DNA of 64,000 nucleotides from Taenia hydatigena (Eukaryota; Platyhelminthes; Cestoda; Cyclophyllidea; Taeniidae): contig JADWOT020000001.1 of NCBI GenBank assembly GCA_036345935.2, positions 18,681,761-18,745,760 of the forward strand. The letters are read 5' to 3'. Below are positions 1-10,324 of the stretch, in pieces. The notes under the pieces were generated by a model that was not told the DNA's origin, searched no databases, and worked only from the letters and a program-made list of their open reading frames with translations. Position 1 is the stretch's first letter. Each line of letters starts with the position of its first letter. Both the position numbers and the translations under genes were made by a program.

Positions 1-2460
1 ATTGGAGTTGCAGCCAAGGCCATGTCATCAGTGCAAGGGAAAGACTCTGAGACCTATACCTATTAATAATAATATGATGAGCACCAGACAGATCTAACAG
101 CCACTCAAATGTATACTATACACTGTTCTGGAGGAAGACTGTCACTTGGTGGCAGAAGGGACTTGCTATGAGGTTGTAAAACCATCGAATTCACCATGCA
201 TCATTTTAATCATTCACAGTAGAGGACGGATGGATGACAAGAGTTGCTTATCGACTACGGAGGCCCTAAATCTATAGCTAAGAAGGATGGACTTAATTTT
301 CCTTACGCAACTGATTATTTATACTACCTACACGGTTTAGTGACCATCTGCTCTAGACGCAACATCAGTATATCAGCAAATAGGATAGCAGAGGTGGGCA
401 AAAGCGACTGATTTTACTATTGTTGAAAACCATGGAAAATTTTATTTGGTGCCTCTGGGAATTTGTGATGCAGTAGCTGCATTTGCCACCCTATGAGTAT
501 CACATCAAGTAAACTGCTACCAATAGAGATGCAGTGAAAGAGTGTGGCGATTATCAAACGGGAATTCAATCGATTGCGGGTTGGCGGAGTTATAATAAGG
601 CAGACAATTTTTCCTTACATCTGAGAACAAAGCCAATTTTTTTAAACATCTACGCTTTATTTAGTGGCGAAGCGTCATAAATAGTGCTCGGGGATAATAA
701 CAAACGACACAAGACACTTCAGTTTGTACAGCCACAGAACCTGCCAACGCTAGCTATGCAACACGCAACGTAGTGGTCTTGTCTCCAAATTTCGAAAGCT
801 GAATTTCGCTTAAATGTGTAGGACAATGGAGATTACCTGTACATGTATGACATCTGACCACTAATATGATGATGCGTAGGCGAAAAGAACAGACTTCAAA
901 TGACCTCACTATACTAAATTTATGATACCGTTTCAATGGCTAGCATAAAATTCTAAAACTGTTAAAGTCAACGTGTCTAAAGACGCTGTGGTATGCAAAG
1001 ATCTGCTTTAATACCTACAATACCTCAGTAATTTACCTGCGAAGAGTAGTATTGCCTTTTGTGTTCATTTTGATATTCGGCAGCAGGCACATTGGCACTC
1101 ATTAACAAATTAACTTTAGTTCATCTTACAAATGTAGGCAAAGGCCCTTCACCGAATTACACGACTGAATTTAACATTATTTCTCAGCCTACCGCCTTAG
1201 TCGGCGCACCGCTCTGGACAAAACTGCTACTTCTGGTTGGCCTGTAATGTGACGCGCAACAGCCATGCTCCTTGGTGTCAAGTGCTTCAGCACTCGACCA
1301 TGGTAACCCGTAGTGTCACAGCAACCAGCCTCTTGGCAGATGAACAGCTTTCGTTCTATCATCTTTGCATTGGGAACTCCTTTGCTTGTCTTCTGCTTGA
1401 ATTCGGACAAGGGATGACGAATGGATCTGAGTTGCTTAAATACTCTTCGACCTAAATAAGGAAACCTAGATAAGAGAATTTTGATTGAACGTGTGGCATT
1501 ACTTTCAGTCGAAACTATGAATTAATGTGGATTTGTTTTGACAATCCTCTCATCGGTTCCTTCCACCAGCTTTTGTTGCAGGCTAGCAAAACTTCGAGTC
1601 ACTGACGTATGCTAAACCAACACTTCAGCATCCTGTCGATAAGGTTCCCAGTCAAAAGAGGGTACGCACAACTGGATATGGTTAACGACTATTCGGCGAT
1701 GTGCGTCAGCATTCCTAACTTTTCCCTCGCCTTTCCTGTTTATCCCTTGACTATTCCTAAATTTATATTTACTCTGCCGCAAGAGGGACTTGGCTTACCG
1801 TAGTTTGCAGTTCAGTGTTGTGACTTACATAGCTCATGGTTAGAAGGTACCCACGGCCGTTACCTTTATACCGTATGGGGCTGCAAAGATTGTTTTGAGT
1901 AAAACAGGCTGGGAAATTTGCTGCGTTCGGTAATGTGCGGTGGAACACATAGCATAGTTTTTTCTTGAAGGGTGTTCAGAAAAGCGCTGACTGTCGAAAC
2001 CGTGCTTATTGTGCAGATGCTATAATTTACACATCCCTGCCTAACCACGAGAGCAGGTATCTTTTTCCCTCCTCAGACCAAAGCTCCACGATGAAGCTAT
2101 AAAGTGGACGGTAATAAGCTTCAAGTTGCAATGCCGTCATATGTGTAAGCACCTCCTGTATACTCTCACTGCCAGCAACAGCTTGCTTTTATGCTTTATA
2201 TTGCTTGTTGTTTTTGATGCGCAATTCTAAGCGCTTTAAATGAGGAAGTGGTAGCTTTGGGGCCCAAGTGAAATTTGTTCATTTTAATTCATACAATTTG
2301 TGACGTGCGGAACATTAGATGGAGAGAACGGATCTGCTGGTAACATGAACTCCTAATTTTTGTTAATTTTGGCCTGTAAGCTGACACATTGGTGCATAAG
2401 GTGATTCGTGCAAACCTCTTTTTTTTAGTATTACACTTTGTCATTCACTCTGCTAACCTA
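1..2460. other. Intergenic, no gene recognised
   Basis: Open frames here are short (up to about 75 codons), mostly lack an ATG and show no domain I recognise. There is no clear repeat. The last few hundred bases precede the oncosphere-antigen-like gene and must hold its promoter, but I see no TATA box or other site I would name. Confidence 0.5.
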
Positions 2461-2509
2461 ATGCTTGATTACTTTATTTTTATCCCTATTTGTCTGGTGT
2501 CATGTGGAA
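2461..2509 (+). CDS. Exon 1 of the antigen-like gene: signal peptide
   Basis: An ATG, 16 codons and one extra base end at a GT donor (gtacgc). The hydrophobic core FIFIPICLV followed by small residues S-C-G suggests signal-peptide cleavage near the junction. The leftover A pairs with AT at the start of exon 2 to give Asn, which puts the Fn3 exon in frame; this phase agreement is the main reason for choosing this start over the non-ATG start at 2465. Confidence 0.55.
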
Positions 2510-3366
2510 GTACGCCAAGGCATGAGGCGCCTCATCACTCTCCTAGAAGCAATGACAAATCCAATGCTTTTCTTTTATGTAGATCTCAGTGCACCCAAGA
2601 ATGTGCAACTTTTAGCCGTTAATACTGGCGTTATGCGAATATCGTGGGATCCACCGCCTAATTATCAAGGCTCCGCTTTTGATTACTTTGCCAGTTGGTA
2701 TCACGACAATAGATATCACGGCAGTTCCTTCATCACCGAAAATCGAGACCTTGTGTTCACGGACTTGAAATCAGGACAAAATATTTCTGCTATTGTTTGT
2801 GCACTCAATCAAACTGATACCTTGTAGACCTAAAAATATTAAATGAGATAGCGAGAAAGTGAGCGTAGTTACATCACTGTTAAATAAAGGTGAGTCTTTT
2901 CTACACAGCTCATCGCACACTAAAGTGTTGTTTGAACATATCCCTTGATGGCATCTATCTAAGGCTTTGGGAATAGATCTTCGAGTCGATTATTACTACC
3001 CCTAGCCATGAAGTCGACTATAGATAGTAAATTCGGCGTACTTTATGAGGCAGCTCCAATTGCCCATCATGCGCAATTTTGAATTAGCTGACGTGTATGC
3101 ATGCTGAATAGTAACACGGAAGAAATTCGGTGCTTCGCATAGAGAAAGAAGAAGCGCCTGGTGCTACTGGACAGACCAAAACTATTTTCGCAATCACGGC
3201 GAGGAGACCTGTTTCGGATCCTATGATATTCACCACTAGTGGCGGGTCTGCCCCCACCACTTTGGTCATTTCAGCTCTATTCTCTTCCATGGCTCTGGCA
3301 CTGTCGTCGACTTTCTTTCAAATCTATGTACACAATTACCTCTTTTACTCGCACCAAATATTATAA
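2461..3366 (+). CDS. EG95/45W-like oncosphere antigen (signal peptide, one Fn3 domain, hydrophobic tail)
   Basis: Three-part gene model. Exon 1 (2461-2509) starts with ATG and encodes a 16-residue secretion signal, MLDYFIFIPICLVSCG. A 73-bp intron follows (donor gtacgc at 2510, pyrimidine-rich acceptor ending tgtag at 2582). Exon 2 (2583 to about 2823) joins in phase and encodes an Fn3 domain: Pro before strand A (SAPKNVQLLAV), the strand-B Trp in RISWDPPP, the strand-E Leu in FTDLKSGQ and strand F (NISAIVCALNQ). The third block (about 3143-3366) encodes a strand-G-like TKTIFAITARRP and a Ser/Thr-rich stretch leading into a hydrophobic segment, TTLVISALFSSMALALSS. Signal, Fn3 and C-terminal hydrophobic anchor is the layout of the taeniid oncosphere antigens, secreted or surface adhesion-type proteins of the infective larva. 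The exon 2-3 junction is unsolved: the donor gtagac at 2824 and the acceptor catag at 3142 are out of phase. The tail also runs about 18 residues past the hydrophobic segment. It may be a slightly damaged paralogue. Confidence 0.55.
2583..2823 (+). CDS. Exon 2 of the antigen-like gene: Fn3 domain
   Basis: About 80 codons with no stop until TAG at 2825-2827. Conserved Fn3 positions are present: Pro near the start, Trp after strand B followed by D-P-P-P, aromatic residues in strand C (FDYFASWYHDN), Leu before strand F (TDLKSG) and a hydrophobic strand F. A pyrimidine-rich tract and TAG acceptor precede it. The GT at 2824-2825 could be the donor. Confidence 0.65.
3123..3366 (+). CDS. Candidate exon 3: strand G and C-terminal hydrophobic anchor
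   Basis: The open frame contains GQTKTIFAITARRPV (strand G style), then IFTTSGGSAPTTLVISALFSSMALALSS, which is given here only as overlapping parts: the Thr/Ser-rich IFTTSGGSAPTT and the hydrophobic LVISALFSSMALAL. In the antigen family a similar hydrophobic end is the membrane or GPI anchor. Here the frame continues 18 residues (TFFQIYVHNYLFYSHQIL) before TAA at 3364. The start is uncertain: AG at 3122 would be in phase with the donor at 2824, but it has no pyrimidine tract. Confidence 0.4.
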
Positions 3367-5500
3367 GACAGCCCATATGCAAGTTTGATAAACACAGTGT
3401 TTTTTATCGCAGGCTTCATTAATTTAAACAACTCTCGAGTTGATACTCCTCTGTCTTGACTGGGCAGTCAGAGGACCGACTGAGGTCGATTTTTCTTTAT
3501 TGACGAGAAGATTTCTTCACTTCGTCATTCGTTTTTATTGGTATCTAAATAGGCTTGCTCTTGTGCTGGACATACTAGAAATTGTCTGGCGCTTTATCCC
3601 TTGCTCTCCATCGTTTGGTTATTTTGATAGCCGCGCTTTAAGGATAATAAGTCTGTCAAAGTTAGGTGCCAAGTATTCATCGATATGCGCTCATTACTAG
3701 CCCTACTCTGTGGCTGCGGTGCATTTGGTAACACATTCCAACTCAGATCTAAGCCCAGGACGCATTCAAGACCACACATCACTGGCCAAAAGCTAGACAG
3801 ACACACCCACGATGGCCGATTGAGTAGCCCGTTTTAGTAGATAGAACTGGAGCTACCCACCCACATTGAAAACCGAATCGCATCCTGGTTAGTCTAATAA
3901 ATGATGACCATCCAGCGCCCTAACTTCAGAAATGATTAGGATATCGCTTCTTATCACTTTGTAGGAGCAATTCCCAGGTCCAAATGGGGTCCTGGTCAGT
4001 GAGTTCGACACTTTTATGCCAATCTTGTTTCAAACAAAAAGTTGTTGAAGATGAATAAGACGTTTGATAAAGAGTTTGATGGGTGCACTAGGCACGAACC
4101 ATTTCTGGGAGACCAGCTATTTCGTCTGGTCCAAATCGGGCATAAATGCTAGGTGCACACATCCAAAAACTCCAAAACAATTGCATAAATTAGATAGCAT
4201 ACTAAAGAAATGAAAGAAGGCAGGGAACAATGGGCTTCTTGTAAAAACACTAATGATATTTAATGCACGTGTGATTGCGCCATGTGTCGCATCTTAAAAT
4301 AGCGTAAAGTTACAGCAGTTTGGCCTGGACACATCGACGAATCGCAAAGAGATTTGCTATGCGCACAACGGCTTTAAGGTGGTACTTATGGTTGCAGGTA
4401 AGTCAGCATTCAGGCAATGCAGACAGCTCAACAGCCATAGACCGCCATCTATTCTTCACTGCACAATGAGAAACCGTATTCTTTACCGAGAAGTATTTAA
4501 TCCCTCATAGGATGGCATTGTTGTTAGAAATATATTCCTACACTAAGCCAGAATTCTGTTTCTTGTGAGCCTTTAAATTACATGCATTATTTAAAAAGAA
4601 GAACCATGAGAGAGTGATTAACGTCTTTGCATCGAAAATGATGCGAAAAGTTTGCTGCAGATTTGCACATATGCCTTGAGACAAAAACATCAGGGTTGCC
4701 ATTTCACCGCCACCGTTATTGATAACAAAGAATTACCTGAAGCCATGAAATGAGTGCAATCCTTACTTAAAATAATGGCATGAAGGAGGCACTTGACTGG
4801 CTGGAACTCGTGCCACCACAACTCGCCTAATGTTATGCAGCAAGTGCGCATGTGCAAAGCCCAGCTGTCAGTGGAATGGTTTGTGGATCGAATAGGCCCA
4901 ATCAGTATTCTTCTGTTAATACGATACTCTATGCTCTAGGGCTATTAGGCAAGAACTGAACAATAGTAAGAGCGATTGAGACACCACATGGGTGAGGAAA
5001 GGCGCATCCGCACCTGTAATCAATTGAATGCTGTCGTCAGACCCTATCAGCTTAGCGCAAGGTCATTAATCGAGGCATATTGGGAATGAGCTAAACTGTC
5101 TTGGGTAACAGGTACACACCCGAATGATAGCAGACCTTTTAGCATTAGGGCTTGACAAGACTTTTGCGTGCTATTTGACTGAACGCACTTGGGTTATTTA
5201 CCTATTCAAGCGATATGAAGTGAACACTTGCACTTCGCAGAGCACCGATATTATTCAATGATTATCCTAGCAGCGATTAATCGTTTCACACTAAAAGTCG
5301 TTTTCGAAAGCCTAAAATCCTGCGGTCAGTGCAAAATAGACTGGGAACCAACCTGGCATGGTCTAACCTTTGAAGTGCCCCGATATTGCTAAAAAAATAT
5401 TTATTTGTGTCTCCATTTGTGGTAGAAGCAGATCTACATTCGTAAGCACATTAGCTTTCAAGCACAAAATAATCTTTAATTGAATTTAGCCAGTATTTTT
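3367..5500. other. Intergenic, no gene recognised
   Basis: No frame over about 90 codons and no recognisable domain. A short frame near 4865-4925 (VDRIGPISIL) recalls the DxxGP motif of retrotransposon integrases but lacks support around it and is not annotated. Confidence 0.45.
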
Positions 5501-5504
5501 TGTA

Positions 5505-5925
5505 ACAAATCTAGTCAAAATTCGAAAATAGTGGTTGTTATCATTTAAGATGGGCAATCCCACCCTTGCGTCACGTATGTGTGACGCGCCTGATTGTGCT
5601 GGCTTCTGCCACAGATTTTTTGTTTGAGATTAACAAAAAGTGACCAGTCTGTAGCATGGAGGCTGTGGAGTGGTTACTAAGAGGCACACCTTTACACGCC
5701 AGTGCAAGATTACGTGTTTCTCTGCAGATTGTACTTCCACCCTGGTGGCACCGTCAGAAGACGAGATCAGTGAATATCCACCTCCTTCGTGCTTCAAAGC
5801 GGCTGACTATGAACCTTACAGCGACTCTTTAAAGGGAATTGATGAAATAAACGCGGCTGGATGGGAAGTCGCACTGCCGTCCCCTTCTCACATTGACAGT
5901 TGACTGCTGCGAGGTAACGCCCTAT
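5505..5925 (+). repeat. Repeat family A, copy 1 (with SH3-like reading frame)
   Basis: This is the least damaged copy of a block that recurs at 8.4, 10.3 and (inverted) 14.8 kb. It begins with a conserved tract around gtggttgttatcatttaaga, then a short palindrome, then a frame of about 77 codons (5670-5903). The same frame is visible in the other copies: [R/K]HTF at the start in all four, and TCFxADC, LV, EIS, Y-PP and C in copies 1 and 2. The step tttctctgcag|attgta looks like a splice acceptor and is shared with copy 2. The segment CFKAADYEPYSDSLKG plus GWEVAL resembles the ALYDY and GWW motifs of SH3 domains. That is a weak resemblance, and a non-autonomous transposon is an equal alternative. 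Confidence 0.55.
5569..5590. repeat. Palindrome in repeat A copy 1
   Basis: gcgtcac and gtgacgc flank gtatgt, giving a 7-bp stem. Copy 4 has the equivalent perfect palindrome gtcacatatatgtgac, and the lone site at 13643-13658 has gtcacacatgtgtgac. The motif is a fixed part of the repeat and may be a binding site or terminal structure. Confidence 0.6.
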
Positions 5926-5929
5926 CATC

Positions 5930-6740
5930 TCTTTTGGTCACTCCTATCGCATTGCATGTAGATGTTCCAGTACTCCGCGCACGGCAAGACGGCCAGCAGC
6001 GCAGGCGCACTACCAATTGGTGCATTCATTAGTCTCTCTACCGCTATTGCAAATTCATTTGCAGCATCGAAGAATAGTTTGGGTTCCAGGCTGTGCGCTT
6101 ATGCGTGAGTAGCGCTGGAATTATACGAATATCTAGATGCGTGGACACTTGGCTCTTGTTGACAGCTGAAACATGAAATAATTGTTTTGTTACATAAGCG
6201 TAGCTGAGGCGATGGTTGATGGTAATTTTGTGTCTTTATAAGGTCAACTCCTTTCTCAGGTCTGAAACCGCAAAAGGACTAGACGTAGACGCCATTTCGC
6301 AAATATGTCTAATTGCCTTAATGAGATAGGTTGAGCTTAACCAAAGCTCTGGCGGATGCAATCAGCACGTGGTTAAAATAGTAAGCTTCCAAGTTTATTT
6401 TAAATGGCGTCGATTTGGAGCCCTGTCAGTGAGACTGGACACAGTGGAAGGTTGAAGTTGCACTGTGTCTTTAAATGGGCTCGTGACCCGACATAAAAAG
6501 GATTGTTCCGAGGCACTGCTGTCTCCCACCATGCTCAAGTAAAGAAGTTGGAGGTCTAAGATGCCCCAATTTATCTCGAAATACTTAATAATTACATACA
6601 GTGCTCCGAAATGGCCAGCTACTAAAACCTTGACCTTGACTGCGGTCACAGCTTCTTAATGGAAGAGTGGGAGAAGGGAAAGTGCAAAAGGATGCGAGAG
6701 AACGACAGTGAGCAACAAAGTGGAAACAAATTCATGCAGC
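5930..6740. other. Spacer, no clear gene
   Basis: No repeat A homology was seen beyond about 5925. A - strand frame at 6395-6649 (84 codons) directly follows the kinase relic at 6740-7110 in its own direction. Its AVKVKVLVAGHFGALYV vaguely resembles kinase helix E, but I cannot align it convincingly. Confidence 0.35.
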
Positions 6741-7110
6741 CCAGTTGACATAGCTCAGCAGACTTCAGGCAGTCTCAGCATGCACCGTTGACCATGAACT
6801 CTTTGTCAATGAGGACTCCATCGTCAGACACAACAAACCAGAGACCGAGAAAATACACAATTTGTTGATGCAAAAGTTTTGCAGTATCCATCCTGCTTCC
6901 GGGAGGGCTTCGACCTTTAGTCTGTTAGACAGTGTTTCACCGTCACTTTCATCCAGCGTAAAACCCGGAAAGACTGCACAAAAGTCGACAGTTTCCAGTA
7001 CTTTCTTCAATCTCACGTCCTCCAGTGGATGGCAGGATGCGCTCTACGTGGACATGCCTTATCCAGACCCACTTCACAGGTGATAAGTCTTGCTGAGTAA
7101 GGGAAGAGAC
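6740..7110 (-). pseudogene. Protein kinase relic (N-lobe and hinge), copy B1
   Basis: Reading leftward, one frame gives LLHQQIVYFLGLWFV, SDDGVLIDKEFMVNGAC, a stop, then DCLKSAELCQL. This matches the helix-C/beta-4/beta-5/hinge signature of protein kinases (HxNIVxFLG, VLIxxEFxxxGxLxDCL). The same order appears in the copy at 15.95-16.1 kb (FLHQCIVRFLFVSFD, GVLIVTEFVADGAL, DCLNPAEGRQL). Nucleotide similarity between the two copies continues upstream across a tract ending ttactcag, probably a former splice acceptor. The stop right after the hinge marks it as dead. No catalytic loop is recognisable downstream. The type is probably tyrosine kinase or tyrosine-kinase-like; an exact family cannot be given. 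Confidence 0.55.
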
Positions 7111-7577
7111 TGCAGTCGTAAAGTAGAAATCAGGCTACTGACTATAGTTACGAGCAGGTTACTGAAGCGACTCCTTTTTAGACCATGGCAGTAGCGAATC
7201 CTCATGCTGCACTAATCACGGAGGACATTGGAGGTTGGTAGAGCAGTTGAGGAGAGCACTACCATACAAAAACATGTCATCACTCTTTCAACCAACAATC
7301 GCATGGTTATGACAAGGCCTACATCAGTAACTCATGTTTGGAAAAGTGGGTTTGATAATAGCTCGTGTGCATCGCGGACTTATTAAGGATAAGACGACTC
7401 AATGTGGACTGAAATTTATGCAGATAGAAAGCTCTCTTCAAAGCCGATCGAAATAGGTGAATGAGCAAACTTAAAGTGCTTGGGTGTCATCAAGAGCGGG
7501 CGATAGTGCAAATGGCTAAAATCCTCAGTTCATGGACGGCCATGGCTGAGACACGAATCGGAGGGCAAAAAGGCATG
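7111..7577. other. Spacer between kinase relics
   Basis: Sequence between the C-lobe relic (7578-7948) and the N-lobe relic (6740-7110), both on the - strand. It holds only short frames. The first ~30 bases still match the copy at 16.2 kb. Confidence 0.4.
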
Positions 7578-7948
7578 TCAAAATGCAAAGGCGTGGATTA
7601 TAACAGGAAAACCTGCCGTTAGAATGGACGAAGACATGAACTTGCGAATAAATGCGTGGGTTTCAAGGATTGGAAGGTAAGAAATGGGGAACGAACTCCA
7701 CATCAGCAGCATGCTGACTGCATTTATAGACAGAGGTATGGAATGTAGAAAGGCACTTCCATCCACCAACACCTCAACAGCCAAATGATGTTTGCAAGCA
7801 CGAGACATGTAGCCGCAGATAGGCGATTAGTGTTACTGGTGAAGAGAACCGCAGTACTAACCCCATTTGCTATCACTGGGTCAGACAGTTCTTTTCCACT
7901 AAGTCGGCAGGAATGGTGCTTCTGGCAAGATGTTGAGTAACAGAACAA
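7578..7948 (-). pseudogene. Protein kinase relic (catalytic loop to helix F), copy K0
   Basis: Two overlapping - strand frames together follow a tyrosine-kinase C-lobe. The first (from 7948) has IANGVSTAVLFTSNTN then RLSAATCLV, matching the helix E and HRDLxAxxCLV catalytic loop, but H and D are missing. The second (to 7578) has LPILETHAF then IRKFMSSSILTAGFPVII, matching LPxxWxxPEAF and the SSSDVWxFGVII of the P+1 loop and helix F. The catalytic Asp and the helix F Asp-Trp are lost and a frameshift is needed between the halves, so it cannot encode an active enzyme. It lies upstream, in transcription sense, of relic B1, so the two were probably tandem neighbours. Confidence 0.5.
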
Positions 7949-8390
7949 TCCTGCCTAAACATTGCATACCTTTCTAAATATTGCATGAAAAGCTTCATGT
8001 GATCAGCTCAAATACATTTGCAGTTGAATGTGATGACTGCTAACGCAGGGACTCCATGTGGTTGGCTCTTTTCAGCCAATCGACAAGCAACTCGTCTGGT
8101 GTTCACTCCAGCCCTTCATCTGCTATTTGGTGGAGCTAATCGATCTGGGTGTGACAGGTGAGCCCTCGGATATGAAGAGCGGTAATTATAAAGAAGTAAT
8201 GCATTCCATTACCACAAGTGAGTTACTTTGTTTCCATTTTGATCCCTAAATCTGACCTGAAGGATAAAAAGAAAATACATCTGTTTGGGTATTTGATATA
8301 GAGGTTTTACGATTCGAACATTCATATCTGCAAACGTATTGGCCTCCAAACATTAACTTTTTAATCTAAAGGCAATAACTTTCACCTTTT
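7949..8390. other. Spacer, nothing recognised
   Basis: Only one short + frame (8058-8249) without domain features. It lies between a kinase relic and repeat A copy 2. Confidence 0.4.
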
Positions 8391-8394
8391 ATTA

Positions 8395-9150
8395 CAATTT
8401 GCATCAATTTTGAAGATTAGCGGTTGTTGTCAATTAGAATGGGCAAGTTATTTCTTGGACGATAAAGATCGGTCAAGCTGGGTTGTATCACGAACGCAAT
8501 AAGTGAGATCACCACGAATGACTAAAGTCATGATCTTTTTCATTGTGTTAGCAGCATTTTCTTGAGCTTAACCTGCAGTGTAGCGGCTGTGCAATGGTCG
8601 CTGCAAAGCACACTTTCTTACGCCAGTGCGACACCACTTGTTTTCCTGCAGATTGTAGTTTTGCCTTGGTGACAGGACTTGGAGTCGAGATCAGTGGGTA
8701 TCTACCACCTTTGTGTCTCAGAGAAATCGCTTATTAACGACACGTCGACTCCACAGAGAGAATGGATAAAATCAAAGGGACTGGATGAAAAGTCGCACTG
8801 TAGTTTGTTTTCCACATCAATAGAGCTTTGATTGATCAGCATAAAGTGCATCTTAAAACATGTATAGCGCATATTCTAAGTACTACTGCTGGGCCTCTAT
8901 TAGGTCTGCAAATGGAAGAAGGAGTGAGCAAATGGCCACGTGAGTGAGGCGGCATGCGAATCAGATGTCACAATTAGGCAAGCTGATAAGACCTTAGGCC
9001 CTAAATATAGGACTCAGTCTACACTGTGAAGTCAAGTTGATGGTGGTGAGACCCATTAATCCAACAGTGCGTCCCTTATGTAGTTCGTCTCATAACATGA
9101 AATTTTGGATTACTAGAGTGATGGCCTATTTCGGAAGGGTGGTGGTCTCC
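8395..9150 (+). repeat. Repeat family A, copy 2
   Basis: It aligns with copy 1 through the tract ggttgttgtcaattagaatg, the frame KHTFLRQC/TCFPADC (about 8608-8660), EISGYLPPLC, and KVAL after a degraded middle with two stops. Like copy 1 it has tttcctgcag|attgta. It shares with copy 3 a further 3' block (about 8890-9070) containing aaatggccacgtgagtgagg, which reads as an exon end with a GT donor. An insertion of about 90 bp relative to copy 1 (around 8455-8560) is shared with copy 3. Confidence 0.6.
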
Positions 9151-9800
9151 TTAATTACTTCACCAACAAAATTTTGCCCCTTAGACTTTGAAAATGATTA
9201 ATTTTAGTGCCCGTTAGGATGATCAGTGCAGGATGAAGGTCCGTCTCTGCCACGTTTCTGAAGGGGTCGCTGAAATGTTTGCACTTAAGGTTCTAAAGTT
9301 TGGCATGACTACGACACCTTGCTGTGGTGATTTGCTAGCAGTGGCACTCATTAGGCTGAATTCCACCTTATACTGACAGTGAGTCAGGTCAGTCTCATTC
9401 GCTTTTCTAGGTTTTTGAATCCCTTTCTCCTTCTCAGCAAGAACTATCACTAGTGAAGTGAGTCTGGTCAAGACATGCTCATGCACAACGGATTCTGTCA
9501 CTCACAGAGCAGACGTGAGACCAGAGGAGGAGGTGGGAAGTGGCAACTTTAGTGCACTCTATATAGGTCTCATACACACGTTGAGATTATCAATGAATAA
9601 GATTTACAACTGCCCAAAATGTTGAAGCCTTCCTTAAGGAGGAAAAGTTGATGCAAAGACATCCGCATCAGCGCATTGTGTGCTTTCCTTGGTCTCGGGT
9701 TCGATACACCGAAATCGCATGCAGCTTACCAACGAGAAGACAATTCACGAGAGACGAAGTCTTGCCAGCGATATGAACGCATTCTTTTGGTAGGTTAGTC
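9151..9800. other. Spacer, nothing recognised
   Basis: A 92-codon - strand frame (9223-9501) has no feature I can name. No repeat was detected. Confidence 0.4.
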
Positions 9801-9859
9801 AGCCAGTCAACAGTAATGGAATTGCGTGTATTTTGTTTCACTGGACGTCCTGGTCGTGA

Positions 9860-10045
9860 TGGCTATTGTGTATTTAAAAATTATGGGAATGATACAGGAA
9901 GATCTGCGAGTGGCGAAAGTGATAATAGACAAAAGAGAAAAGGAAATAGGAGTGGTAAAAGAGTACGAGAAGGAGTGAAGACGTCTGCGGTGAATAGATT
10001 AATAAAAGAAGGAAAGAAAGAGCAAAGAAAAAGAAGAGGACCGAT
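9860..10045 (+). other. Purine-rich tract
   Basis: Nearly 190 bases dominated by A and G on the + strand, followed at about 10092-10124 by its pyrimidine-rich mirror. A 118-codon frame starting with ATG at 9816 runs through (very basic, then leucine-rich). The composition alone explains the lack of stops, so I do not call it a gene. Confidence 0.5.
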
Positions 10046-10124
10046 TAAAAGGGGGTCGCGAACAAGCAGACACATCGTCTGCTGCATTTTTGGTCCTCCT
10101 CTTCTTCTCTTTCTCTTTCTTCTC
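10011..10124. repeat. Nested inverted repeat
   Basis: The purine arm 10011-10042 pairs imperfectly with the pyrimidine arm 10092-10124. Between them lies a smaller perfect hairpin, gcagac-acatc-gtctgc (about 10066-10082). In RNA this would be a long stem of about 30 bp topped by a second stem. No flanking target-site duplication was noticed. Confidence 0.6.
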
Positions 10125-10324
10125 AGTAGGCACCGACACCTACCCCTTATCTACTCCGAGAGCATTTGGTGAAAATTCGATGCTTGTGAACAGTCTCTCT
10201 CCTTCTCCTCCTCTCTTCATCTACTTGGAAAAGTGGACGCATTCACTTAAATGCTAACCACTGTCAATTACTCTGTTTTGCTTTTATATCATTTAAATAG
10301 CAATGGCCTTTCTTTTCTGCCATA

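Noticed and set aside
2465..2827. Reading the Fn3 exon as one uninterrupted frame from 2465
   Set aside because: Position 2465 is TTG, not ATG. The ATG at 2461 with a 73-bp intron gives a better signal peptide and joins in phase.
4800..4990. VDRIGPISIL and nearby Cys codons as a second integrase relic
   Set aside because: The spacing between Cys and the DxxGP-like motif is wrong and no later integrase motif follows.
9816..10172. 118-codon + frame with a basic then leucine-rich protein
   Set aside because: It runs through a purine-rich tract and its pyrimidine mirror; the composition removes stops, and no homology is visible.
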